A DNA stretch of 10,584 nucleotides from the NCBI GenBank assembly GCA_903869975.1, contig CAIQBF010000011.1, forward strand, positions 1 to 10,584. The letters are read 5' to 3'. The translations under genes were made by a program, and so were the position numbers. Positions 1 through 6,629 of the stretch are shown here, piece by piece (position 1 is the first letter of the stretch; each line of letters opens with the position of its first letter). The notes beneath the pieces were generated by a model. It saw only the letters and a program-made list of their open reading frames with translations, was not told the DNA's origin and did not search any database. The stretch is from an uncultured bacterium (lineage in GTDB: Bacteria > Patescibacteriota > Minisyncoccia > Phycocordibacterales > UBA9973).

Positions 1-162
1 ATGGCAACGCTGCTCGCTATTTTTATATTTATTATTCTTTGGCACGTAGAGCGGGAAGTGAAGCGTTTTGCTTCACCAGAAGAGGATCGGTCTGGCGATA
101 CAGCTGAAATGGCAGAGGTTATTGCAAAGCCAGCAAAGCGCCGAATCACACGAAGAGTATAA
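1..162 (+). CDS. Small membrane-anchored hypothetical protein, possibly 5'-truncated
   Basis: An open frame runs from the first base to a TAA at 160-162 and gives 53 residues. Residues 3-14 (LLAIFIFIILW core) are strongly hydrophobic and look like a membrane segment. They are followed by a charged stretch (HVEREVKRF), an acidic patch (EED) and a basic tail ending KRRITRRV, which suggests a cytoplasmic tail. The window begins exactly at an ATG, but whether this is the true start or an internal Met of a longer gene cannot be seen. I do not recognise the family and propose no function. A weak hairpin lies directly after the stop, so it probably ends its own transcript before alaS. Confidence 0.5.
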   Translation: MATLLAIFIFIILWHVEREVKRFASPEEDRSGDTAEMAEVIAKPAKRRITRRV

Positions 163-163
163 G

Positions 164-186
164 AAGCCTGCTCGGCTTTGTTTTTG
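164..186 (+). terminator. Weak intrinsic terminator after the first ORF
   Basis: AAGCC (164-168) pairs with GGCTT (174-178) around a TGCTC loop and is followed by TGTTTTT. The stem is only five base pairs, so termination would be modest. It sits two bases after the stop of the preceding gene, and its 3' arm and T-tract overlap the proposed -35 region of the alaS promoter. Confidence 0.4.
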
Positions 187-205
187 AGCTCTTTTTCGCT
201 ATACT
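178..205 (+). promoter_or_regulatory. Candidate promoter of alaS (-35 TTGTTT, -10 TATACT)
   Basis: TTGTTT at 178-183 and TATACT at 200-205 are separated by 16 bases, close to sigma-70-type spacing. Only eight bases separate the -10 box from the ATG at 214, so transcription would begin at or next to the start codon and the mRNA would be leaderless or nearly so. The -10 match is good; the -35 is weaker. Confidence 0.5.
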
Positions 206-213
206 CGCCCCAT

Positions 214-1965
214 ATGCATTCAGAGGAAATTCGCAGCAGATTTTTGGCTTTTTATGAGAAACGCGGGCATGCGGTTATACCGTCGGCACCGCTTGTTCCG
301 TTGAATGACCCGTCCGTCCTTTTTAATACGGCCGGTATGCAGCCGCTCGTACCGTATCTCCTTGGCCAAAAGCATCCGGCCGGAACGCGTCTTGCGAATT
401 CCCAGAAATGCGTACGCACTGTCGATATCGATGAGGTTGGCGACAACCGCCACCTGACATTTTTTGAAATGCTTGGCAATTGGTCTCTCGGCGATTATTT
501 CAAAGAAGAGGCTATTAAATGGAGCTACGAATTTCTTACTTCAAAAGAAGAAGGACTTGGCCTTGATCCTTCCCGTATCTACGTAACCGTATTTGCTGGA
601 GATGAAGTCGCTCCTCGCGACGATGAGGCTGCGGCGATTTGGAAAAAGTACATGCCGGAGCATCGCGTCTACTATCTTCCTGCAAAGAACAACTGGTGGA
701 GTCCGGGAGACAATGGTCCGTGTGGTCCAGATACGGAAATTTTTTACGATATCAATCCGAGTCCGCTCGGCGATATGACGCACGATCAGTTTGTGGCAGC
801 CGACGATGCTGGTCGCGTGGTTGAAGTCTGGAACAACGTCTTCATGATGTATGAGGCAAAAGACAAGAAGATCGTTGGAACCCTAGAAAAGAAGAATATT
901 GATACGGGTATGGGTCTTGAGCGCATTGTCATGGTGTCGCAGAAAGTTACGACAGTATTTGAAACTGATTTCTTTGCGCCGGTTATTGAGATGCTCAAGA
1001 AGAAATCTACAACCTATAGCGATGTGAGCGCGAAGATCGTCGCCGATCATTTCCGAACAGCTCTTTTTATGTCGGCTGATGGTGTTGTGCCTGCGCACAA
1101 AGACGCGGGATATATCATGCGTCGCTTGATTCGTCGCGGATGGACACATGCGAGAAACTTGAGCGAGACGCTTGTAGTGGACGACCTTACTGAGATGCTT
1201 GAATATTTTGTTTCCATATACAAGGGAACCTATCCGGAAATAGCTACCGTAAAAGCTTCGGGGTATCGCGTGATCCTTGCTGAGATTGAAAAATTCGGTA
1301 AAACACTTGCGCAGGGGCTCAAAGAATTTGAGCGTGGCGAAGATCCGTTTATTCTCGCGACTACGTACGGTTTTCCAATAGAACTCACGCTTGAACTTGC
1401 AAAGGAAAAAGGCCGTACGGTTGACCTTGAAGATTTTAAGATGAAAATGGCCGAGCATTCAAAACTTTCTCAGACCTCAAGCGCGGGAATGTTCAAAGGC
1501 GGACTTGCAAACCATAACGAAAAGACTGTTCGTCTACATACTGCCCATCATCTGCTGCTTGCAGCGCTTCAAGAAGTGCTTGGTAAGGGCGTAAAACAGC
1601 GGGGAAGTAATATTACCGAAGAGCGTCTGCGTATGGATTTCTCGTTTGAACGCAAAATGACTGATGAAGAAAAAAAACGCGCAGAAGATATCGTGAACGC
1701 ACAGATCGAAGCGGGGCTTACTGTTGTTCGCCGCGAAATGCCGCGTGATGAAGCAGAAAAGATTGGCGCAGAGATGGAATTCGGCGTGAAATACCCCGAT
1801 GTTGTTTCAGTCTATTTCATTGAAGACCAGAACGGAAAGCATATATCAAAAGAATTCTGCGGCGGACCACATGTCTCAAATACAAAAGAGCTGGGTCACT
1901 TCAAATTACAGAAGGAGGAGGCTTCTTCTCAAGGAGTACGAAGAATCAAGGCGGTGCTAGAGTAG
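214..1965 (+). CDS. alaS: Alanyl-tRNA synthetase, short form lacking the C-terminal domain
   Basis: Class II synthetase that activates alanine and charges tRNA-Ala in the cytoplasm. The N-terminal part carries recognisable AlaRS blocks: a SEEIR/RFLAFY opening, GDNRHLTFFEMLGNW (residues 76-90, motif 2 region), the GDNGPCGP segment, and DTGMGLERI. After the tRNA-recognition region comes the editing domain with its zinc/hydrolytic signature: H442 and H446 (HTAHH) and C549/H553 (CGGPH). The protein is 583 residues, against roughly 870-880 in typical bacteria. It stops just after the editing domain, so the oligomerisation segment and C-Ala domain are absent. No frameshift or decayed remnant follows, so this looks like a native short form. 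I chose ATG 214 over an in-frame TTG at 178 because the AlaRS homology begins there and a -10 box lies in between. It appears monocistronic, ending before a strong palindrome. Confidence 0.95.
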   Translation: MHSEEIRSRFLAFYEKRGHAVIPSAPLVPLNDPSVLFNTAGMQPLVPYLLGQKHPAGTRLANSQKCVRTVDIDEVGDNRHLTFFEMLGNWSLGDYFKEEAIKWSYEFLTSKEEGLGLDPSRIYVTVFAGDEVAPRDDEAAAIWKKYMPEHRVYYLPAKNNWWSPGDNGPCGPDTEIFYDINPSPLGDMTHDQFVAADDAGRVVEVWNNVFMMYEAKDKKIVGTLEKKNIDTGMGLERIVMVSQKVTTVFETDFFAPVIEMLKKKSTTYSDVSAKIVADHFRTALFMSADGVVPAHKDAGYIMRRLIRRGWTHARNLSETLVVDDLTEMLEYFVSIYKGTYPEIATVKASGYRVILAEIEKFGKTLAQGLKEFERGEDPFILATTYGFPIELTLELAKEKGRTVDLEDFKMKMAEHSKLSQTSSAGMFKGGLANHNEKTVRLHTAHHLLLAALQEVLGKGVKQRGSNITEERLRMDFSFERKMTDEEKKRAEDIVNAQIEAGLTVVRREMPRDEAEKIGAEMEFGVKYPDVVSVYFIEDQNGKHISKEFCGGPHVSNTKELGHFKLQKEEASSQGVRRIKAVLE

Positions 1966-1977
1966 CTACTCGGCCAA

Positions 1978-2059
1978 GCGCAGGCAAAAATAAAAGACCG
2001 ACATTTTCCGCCCAGTCTTCGCTGCGTTGAAAATGTCGGTCTTTTATTTTTGCCTGCGC
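1978..2059. terminator. Perfect 31-bp inverted repeat, probable bidirectional terminator
   Basis: The arm at 1978-2008 is exactly the reverse complement of 2029-2059, with a 20-base loop at 2009-2028. The stem has a GC-rich core (GACCGAC/GTCGGTC) flanked by AAAATAAAAG and CTTTTATTTT tracts, so either strand would give a hairpin followed by a U-rich run, as in a bidirectional intrinsic terminator. It begins 12 bases after the alaS stop and ends 25 bases before the next start. The arms are much longer than termination needs, so it could also be an RNase III substrate or a dispersed palindromic repeat. Confidence 0.75.
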
Positions 2060-2070
2060 ACACCCTGTGT

Positions 2071-2076
2071 TACAAT
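2071..2076 (+). promoter_or_regulatory. -10 box (TACAAT) for the FtsA/PilM-like gene
   Basis: TACAAT matches the TATAAT consensus at five of six positions and lies eight bases before the ATG at 2085, so the transcript should start at or next to the start codon. No convincing -35 is visible; the -35 region would fall inside the right arm of the preceding palindrome (around 2048-2053). No Shine-Dalgarno sequence is present. Confidence 0.45.
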
Positions 2077-2084
2077 AATTCCAT

Positions 2085-3254
2085 ATGCATTTCTTCTCGC
2101 TTCGTCCAAAAAAATCTTCACGGCACATGATTGTCTTGCACATGGGCAGCGCGAATGTCGCTGGTGCACATATCGAAATCAAGGACGGCGTATCAAACGT
2201 TCTCGCGTCAGTCAGCTCGGACATTACCGTGCTTCCCGATGTTGCACACGCAGATTTTGAGCGCGAGGCCGAAAAAGCTCTTGCGGCCACGCTCGATCAG
2301 CTTTCACGAGGTCGCTTTCCGGCTCCTGAACGCGTTGACGTATACTTCTCGTCTCCTTGGTATGCTGCACAGACTCGCGTTGCAAAAGTTTCTCGCCCGA
2401 CGCCGTTTGTTGTGTCGCGCGCCTTTGTTGATGATATGGTTTCGCGCGAGCTTGCCGCATTCGAGAGCGAAGTTATTGCACAAAGTCATGAAGCAGGACA
2501 GCCGTTGCGAGCTATTGAGTCCAAGATCGTGCAAGCGAAACTTAATGGCTATGCAACAGTAGAGCCCATTGGACTTTCTGCCCGAGAACTTGAATTTTCC
2601 ATATTCCTTTCTGTTGCTCCTGAACGCAATCTTGTTCGTTTTGAAGAGATGATCCGCCGTACCTACGACAAGAAGGTGAGCTTCGCTACGTTTGCGGCGG
2701 CTTCTTTTCAGGTGCTCCGCGATGTTTTTCCGCATCAAGACGATTATCTCCATATCGATGTCGGAGGTGAGATAACCGATGTTTCTCTGGTTCGTGAAAG
2801 TGTACTGCTTCGCTCCGTATCCTTTCCTAAGGGCAGAAACTTTATCCTGCGCATGCTTTCGGAAAAGCTTAGCCGAAGTATCCCCGAATCGTTAGCTCTC
2901 TGTACTCTCTATGTTGAAGGAAAAGTCGAGGAATCGGTACGCGACGCTTGTACAAGCGTACTCACGCTTGCAAAGAATCAGTGGCTTGATGCATTCCAGC
3001 GAGCAATATTCGCAAGTACGAACGAGCTTTCTATCCCGAACACTATATTGATCTCCGTTTCGAGCGATATTGCTCCATGGTTTCTTGAGACAATGCGCCG
3101 TGAAGAATTTCATCAGCACTCAGTAGCGGAACGTGAGTTCAAGGTGGTAGTATTAGAAGCAGAATTGTTCCATGAACGGCTTTCTTTTGGAACTGATGTG
3201 CCTCGTGACCCATTTATTATGATCGACACACTGTCGAGTGCGCGTTCTCTCTAA
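2085..3254 (+). CDS. FtsA/PilM-like actin-fold protein
   Basis: This 389-residue soluble protein shows the layout of the FtsA/PilM branch of the actin/Hsp70 ATPase fold. The N-terminal strand VLHMGSANVAG (residues 17-27) sits where the phosphate-1 loop belongs, and HIDVGGEITDVSLV (223-236) is a clear phosphate-2 motif. The C-terminal part has the alternating strand/helix pattern of subdomain 2. FtsA tethers FtsZ to the membrane and PilM couples to inner-membrane pilus proteins; which role applies cannot be decided here. The usual phosphate-1 Asp (D-x-G-S/T) is replaced by His19, so nucleotide handling may differ. No transmembrane segment or evident C-terminal amphipathic membrane helix is seen. 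The next gene follows after 18 bases and encodes a single-pass membrane protein, consistent with a cytoplasmic/trans-envelope pair. ATG 2085 is preferred over Met15 because of the -10 box spacing. Confidence 0.65.
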   Translation: MHFFSLRPKKSSRHMIVLHMGSANVAGAHIEIKDGVSNVLASVSSDITVLPDVAHADFEREAEKALAATLDQLSRGRFPAPERVDVYFSSPWYAAQTRVAKVSRPTPFVVSRAFVDDMVSRELAAFESEVIAQSHEAGQPLRAIESKIVQAKLNGYATVEPIGLSARELEFSIFLSVAPERNLVRFEEMIRRTYDKKVSFATFAAASFQVLRDVFPHQDDYLHIDVGGEITDVSLVRESVLLRSVSFPKGRNFILRMLSEKLSRSIPESLALCTLYVEGKVEESVRDACTSVLTLAKNQWLDAFQRAIFASTNELSIPNTILISVSSDIAPWFLETMRREEFHQHSVAEREFKVVVLEAELFHERLSFGTDVPRDPFIMIDTLSSARSL

Positions 3255-3272
3255 TTTTTATCCAACGTACTT

Positions 3273-4550
3273 ATGCCCAAAAACATGCTCGAAGACATAA
3301 AGCCTCTCTCACGCAAATCTGGCTCGTCAGCTTCTGCTGCGCGCGCCAAGGAACCGCGTCGTCGTGCTGACCCGCTGCCTCGCGAGCTCCCATTTGAACC
3401 AGTACCTCCGGTGCGTTCTTCGCGATACGGTCTGTGGTACATCGCTGTTGGGCTGATTGTCGTATTTCTTTTTTCTCTTTCGTATCTTTTTGAGCATGCG
3501 AGCGTCACGATAGAGCCAAAATCGAGTCCTATTGCGTTTGATACAACCGACACATTTACGGCCGAGAAAGATACGACGAACGAGGGAGCTGTCGTATTTA
3601 CGGTAATGAACCTTTCGGGAGATGAGTCGGTCAAAATCCCATCTACTCAGTCAAAGGAAGAGTCGCTGCCTGCTAAGGGGAGAGTGCTTTTGTATAACGA
3701 GTATTCGGCGGCTGCATATCCGCTCGTGAAAACCACGCGTTTGAGTACTCAAGACGGAAAAGTCTATCGTCTTGATACCGGGGTTGTGGTTCCTGGCTAT
3801 AAGAAATCTGGTACAACGATTACTCCTGGATCGGTTGAGGTCTCGGTAACAGCTGATCAAAAAGGCGAGGCCTCCAATCTTGAGAATGCGGACTTTACGC
3901 TGCCTGGTCTTGCAGGGTCGCCGCAGGCTACTAAAATATATGGACGAACCAAGACGGCGCTTTCTGGGGGTATGTCTGGGACGGTATATTCGATTTCTCA
4001 AGATGTTGCAAACGCAGCGCTCGGCACACTTCAGGCCAAATTGAAGTCTTCACTTATATCGAAAGCCAAAGTCCAAGTGCCTGACGGGTATATTTTCTTC
4101 GATGGGGCAACAGTCTTTGATGCGGACGATGCTGTTCAGGTGCCATACTCAAAGGAAAAAGACGTTTCTCTTGCTCTGCATGGAACATTGACCGCCTACC
4201 TTATCAAAGAAGATACATTGGTTGCTGCGATTGCTGCGAAGTCTATCAGTCAGTATGGAGGGGAGCCGGTAACGATTCCCCAGATCGCTTCGCTTGTAGC
4301 TGCTCCGGCTGGCGTCCTTGATCCGAAGAAGGATACGACGTTCTCGTTTACCTTGAGTGGTCAAGCTTCTATCGTATGGACGGTATCTCTGAGTGACGTT
4401 GCCGGACTCCTTGCTGGTAAGAAAAAGTCAGATTTTCCTGAGCTTTTGAGGAGTTTTTCAGGTGTAGAACGAGCAGATGTGCTTATAAAACCTTTTTGGA
4501 AGGGGTCGTTCCCAAAGGACGCTGCTCGGATATCGGTTGAATTAGAATAA
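3273..4550 (+). CDS. Single-pass membrane protein with baseplate J-like region
   Basis: This 425-residue protein has a basic, proline-rich cytoplasmic N-terminus (about residues 1-51), one transmembrane helix (about 53-74, GLWYIAVGLIVVFLFSLSYLF) and a large extracytoplasmic part. A region around 133-220 (GRVLLYNEYS, then TTRLSTQDGKVYRL, then a VVVPGYK/PGSVEVSV segment) resembles proteins annotated 'baseplate J-like' in Parcubacteria. The C-terminus (about 375-425; LLRSFSGVERADVLIKPFWK) resembles the conserved end of the same family. The true function of this family is, to my knowledge, not established; the phage name reflects remote similarity, and no phage genes are nearby. It lies 18 bases downstream of the FtsA/PilM-like gene and is probably co-transcribed. 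It has no signal peptidase site beyond the anchor and lacks a Shine-Dalgarno sequence. Confidence 0.6.
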   Translation: MPKNMLEDIKPLSRKSGSSASAARAKEPRRRADPLPRELPFEPVPPVRSSRYGLWYIAVGLIVVFLFSLSYLFEHASVTIEPKSSPIAFDTTDTFTAEKDTTNEGAVVFTVMNLSGDESVKIPSTQSKEESLPAKGRVLLYNEYSAAAYPLVKTTRLSTQDGKVYRLDTGVVVPGYKKSGTTITPGSVEVSVTADQKGEASNLENADFTLPGLAGSPQATKIYGRTKTALSGGMSGTVYSISQDVANAALGTLQAKLKSSLISKAKVQVPDGYIFFDGATVFDADDAVQVPYSKEKDVSLALHGTLTAYLIKEDTLVAAIAAKSISQYGGEPVTIPQIASLVAAPAGVLDPKKDTTFSFTLSGQASIVWTVSLSDVAGLLAGKKKSDFPELLRSFSGVERADVLIKPFWKGSFPKDAARISVELE

Positions 4551-4566
4551 TACCCCCTTGAGCTAC

Positions 4567-4595
4567 TTGACCTTTAGAACAAAATTTGTTAGTCT
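4567..4595 (+). promoter_or_regulatory. Candidate promoter of the infA-rpsI ribosomal cluster
   Basis: TTGACC at 4567-4572 is a near-consensus -35 (TTGACA). Seventeen bases downstream lies TAGTCT (4590-4595), a moderate -10. Transcription would start near 4602, giving a leader of under ten bases before ATG 4611. The position, at the head of the ribosomal-protein cluster and just after an unrelated gene, fits its role. The weaker alternative -10 TACAAG at 4595-4600 would lack a spaced -35. Confidence 0.5.
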
Positions 4596-4610
4596 ACAAG
4601 TTACCTATCA

Positions 4611-4832
4611 ATGGTGAATCAATCAGACGAAAAACCAGTTATGGGAGTGGTCGTTGACACACTTCCGAATCTCACTTTTAAAGTGGAGCTTTCTGATGGA
4701 AGCGGCAATACTACACTCGCATACGTGAGTGGAAAAATGCGCCTTCACAGAATCAAGGTTTTGGTCGGAGACAAGGTCGAAGTGGTGCTTGCTCCGGATG
4801 GGATTCGAGGCCGGATAACACGCCGCCTTTAA
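4611..4832 (+). CDS. infA: Translation initiation factor IF-1
   Basis: IF-1 binds the 30S A site and assists IF-2 and IF-3 in initiation. The 73-residue product matches the usual length (about 72) and shows the OB-fold signature: GVVVDTLPNLTFKVELSDG, then SGKMRLHRIKVLVGDKVEVVL, and the RGRITRR ending. The start at 4611 gives an N-terminus of normal length; Met11 (4641) would cut into the first OB strand. It heads the cluster and is separated from rpmJ by 103 bases. In many bacteria infA follows secY-adk-map; here it follows an envelope-protein unit and has its own promoter candidate. Confidence 0.95.
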   Translation: MVNQSDEKPVMGVVVDTLPNLTFKVELSDGSGNTTLAYVSGKMRLHRIKVLVGDKVEVVLAPDGIRGRITRRL

Positions 4833-4844
4833 TACACAAGATAA

Positions 4845-4857
4845 TATCGAGACGATA
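4845..4857. repeat. Small inverted repeat in the infA-rpmJ spacer
   Basis: TATCG (4845-4849) and CGATA (4853-4857) are exact inverted copies around AGA, within the 103-base spacer between infA and rpmJ. It could be a minor operator or a weak RNA hairpin, but at this length a chance occurrence is quite possible. I see no convincing promoter or terminator in the rest of this spacer. Confidence 0.2.
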
Positions 4858-4935
4858 CAGCTCTACGGATATTGAGTTGAGTAAATCTCTTTGTTTCATT
4901 TAGTCGCATAGTCACAGACACATACAAAAATATTT

Positions 4936-5046
4936 ATGAAAGTACGAGCCCGAGTAAAAAAGATGTGTGATAAATGCAAGATGGTCCGCCGTGATCGTCA
5001 CTTGCGTATTATTTGCGAAAATCCCAAGCACAAGCAGAAACAGTAG
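4936..5046 (+). CDS. rpmJ: 50S ribosomal protein L36
   Basis: This small gene encodes 36 residues beginning MKVRARVKKMC and ending KHKQKQ, the standard L36 length and pattern. The zinc ligands are complete: Cys11, Cys14, Cys27 and His32, so this is the zinc-binding form. L36 binds 23S rRNA in the large subunit. It lies in the canonical infA-rpmJ-rpsM order, with 48 bases to rpsM. The start is preceded by an A/T-rich tract (ACAAAAATATTT) and no Shine-Dalgarno sequence. Confidence 0.96.
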   Translation: MKVRARVKKMCDKCKMVRRDRHLRIICENPKHKQKQ

Positions 5047-5094
5047 GACTCGACATTGATCAACCATTTATTATCACTCTCAGTAACATAACCC

Positions 5095-5475
5095 ATGCGT
5101 ATCTCAGGTATTACAATTCCAGACAACAAAAAACTTGAGTTCGGTCTTACTGCCATCTACGGCATCGGCCGAGCGACGGCGGTGAAGATCATCATCGAGG
5201 CCGGAGTTTCTACCCAAAAGAAACCAACAGAGATCACTGCCGACGAAGAGAATGCCATCCGTAAGATCATCGAAGGTATGAAGACGGAAGGAACGCTCAA
5301 GCGCGAGATCTCATCCAACGTTAAGCGCCTCAAGGATATCAAGAGCTACCGCGGAACTCGCCACATGCGCAAGCTTCCGACAAAAGGACAGCGCACTAAG
5401 ACCAACTCCCGCACCGTTCGCGGAAACGTCCGAAAGACGATGGGAAGTGGAAAGCGTAAACTCGAAAAGACATAA
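5095..5475 (+). CDS. rpsM: 30S ribosomal protein S13
   Basis: S13 sits in the head of the small subunit, contacts S19 and forms inter-subunit bridges; its tail reaches the P-site tRNA. The 126-residue sequence begins MRISGITIPDNKK and contains the helix-two-turn-helix region AIYGIGRATA (20-29). The C-terminal half carries SYRGTRHMRKLP and the highly conserved GQRTKTNSRTVRG, followed by a basic tail. Length is normal for the family. It is 48 bases after rpmJ and 20 before rpsK, clearly in the same transcription unit. Confidence 0.97.
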   Translation: MRISGITIPDNKKLEFGLTAIYGIGRATAVKIIIEAGVSTQKKPTEITADEENAIRKIIEGMKTEGTLKREISSNVKRLKDIKSYRGTRHMRKLPTKGQRTKTNSRTVRGNVRKTMGSGKRKLEKT

Positions 5476-5495
5476 AACCTGAAAATACTATCATT

Positions 5496-5924
5496 ATGGC
5501 TACTAAGAAAACAACAACAGAAGAGATCAAGGAAACTGCAGCTCCAGCTGCGGCCCCTGCTCGCTTGCCGAAGAAGAAAATCATCAGCGGAACCCTCCAT
5601 GTTGAGGCAACGTTCAATAACACGAAGGTCGTGTTCTCAGACAAGAGCGGTGCAACTATTTTTTGGTCAAGCGCTGGAAGCCTCGGCTTCAAGGGTGCCA
5701 AAAAAGGAACTCCGTTCGCAGCCTCAAAAGTCGGCGAAACTGTTGGCGAGAAGGCAGCTGCCCTTGGAATCAAGGATGCTGACGTTGTCGTCAAAGGAGT
5801 CGGTTCTGGTCGCGAGCCAGCTATCCGCGGATTCATGGCACACGGCATGGAGATCACCGGCATCAAGGATGCTACTCCAGTTCCGCACAATGGTCCAAAA
5901 GCCAAGAAGCCACGCCGCGTATAG
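5496..5924 (+). CDS. rpsK: 30S ribosomal protein S11
   Basis: S11 is a platform protein near the mRNA exit and decoding region. After an Ala/Lys/Thr-rich N-terminal extension of about 28 residues, the core starts at SGTLHVEATFNNT and contains WSSAGSLGFKGAKKGTP, then GSGRE (103-107) and the conserved end TPVPHNGP followed by KKPRRV. The core is typical; the extension makes it 142 residues rather than about 129 and is likely flexible. The gene sits between rpsM and rpsD as in most bacteria, with a 40-base spacer to rpsD. Confidence 0.97.
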   Translation: MATKKTTTEEIKETAAPAAAPARLPKKKIISGTLHVEATFNNTKVVFSDKSGATIFWSSAGSLGFKGAKKGTPFAASKVGETVGEKAAALGIKDADVVVKGVGSGREPAIRGFMAHGMEITGIKDATPVPHNGPKAKKPRRV

Positions 5925-5964
5925 TCCCTACTAATTTTATTTACTATTTGCCACTTATTACGTT

Positions 5965-6576
5965 ATGAAAATCGGTCCTAGATACAAAATTGCTCGTCGC
6001 CTCGGTCCTGCTGTCTTCGAAAAGACGCAGACACAGAAATTTCAGCTTTCCGAGGCTCGCCACGCACGCAAGAAGAGCGACAAACGTCCGAAAGCACTTT
6101 CGGATTTCGGTCTCCAGCTCATCGAGAAGCAGCGCGTCCGTTTTTCATACGGAATAACTGAGCGTCAGCTCGGTAACTACGTGGAGAAGGCAACCTCCAC
6201 ACGCGGTGTAAACACTGGCGAGAAATTGTACGGCATGCTCGAGTCTCGTCTCGACAACGTTGTATACCGCCTTGGTATCGCGCATACGCGCCGCCTCGCA
6301 CGCCAGATGGTGTCACACGGACACTTTGTTGTTAACGGCAAACGTACAACCGTTCCTTCATATGCAGTCTCGATCGGCGACGTCGTCACCGTTCGCGAGG
6401 GAAGCAAGAAGAGCGTTCTCTTTACTGAGCTTGCGAAGAAATTGCAGAATTATTCGACACCGAAATGGCTCCGCTTCGATGTGGAGAAACTTCAGGCCAA
6501 TGTAGAGGGCGTACCCGCTCTTGAGCAGGGCGGAGCGTTCAACCTCAACACTGTGCTCGAGTACTACAGCCGCTAA
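5965..6576 (+). CDS. rpsD: 30S ribosomal protein S4
   Basis: S4 is a primary 16S rRNA-binding protein that nucleates 30S assembly and lines the mRNA entry channel. The 203-residue protein starts MKIGPRYKIARRLG. It carries the S4 RNA-binding domain at about 89-152 (YGMLESRLDNVVYRLG, ARQMVSHGHFVVNGKR, then IGDVVTVRE) and ends with the family's NLNTVLEYYSR-type tail. It has no cysteines at all, so it is the zinc-free form. In enteric bacteria S4 represses this operon at the rpsM leader; no comparable pseudoknot is evident here, so autoregulation is unproven. It lies 53 bases before rpoA. Confidence 0.97.
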   Translation: MKIGPRYKIARRLGPAVFEKTQTQKFQLSEARHARKKSDKRPKALSDFGLQLIEKQRVRFSYGITERQLGNYVEKATSTRGVNTGEKLYGMLESRLDNVVYRLGIAHTRRLARQMVSHGHFVVNGKRTTVPSYAVSIGDVVTVREGSKKSVLFTELAKKLQNYSTPKWLRFDVEKLQANVEGVPALEQGGAFNLNTVLEYYSR

Positions 6577-6629
6577 TCGTTCAATTATTTTCGAGTCCAA
6601 TCATTATCAGTTTATCTTTTGAATAACGT

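Noticed and set aside
178..213. Upstream TTG start extending alaS by 12 residues
   Set aside because: The added residues do not match AlaRS, and the region contains a -10 box and the terminator T-tract.
883..1458. 191-codon open frame on the minus strand inside alaS
   Set aside because: It is fully antisense to well-conserved AlaRS coding sequence, has no recognisable motif and no promoter; it follows from the codon bias of alaS.
3273..4550. Prophage tail/baseplate gene
   Set aside because: Similarity to baseplate J is limited to a short region, the protein has a transmembrane anchor, and no phage structural, integrase or lysis genes are nearby.
5047..5094. S4-type translational regulatory pseudoknot before rpsM
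   Set aside because: The 48-base spacer shows no convincing paired segments; only its position matches the enteric regulatory site.
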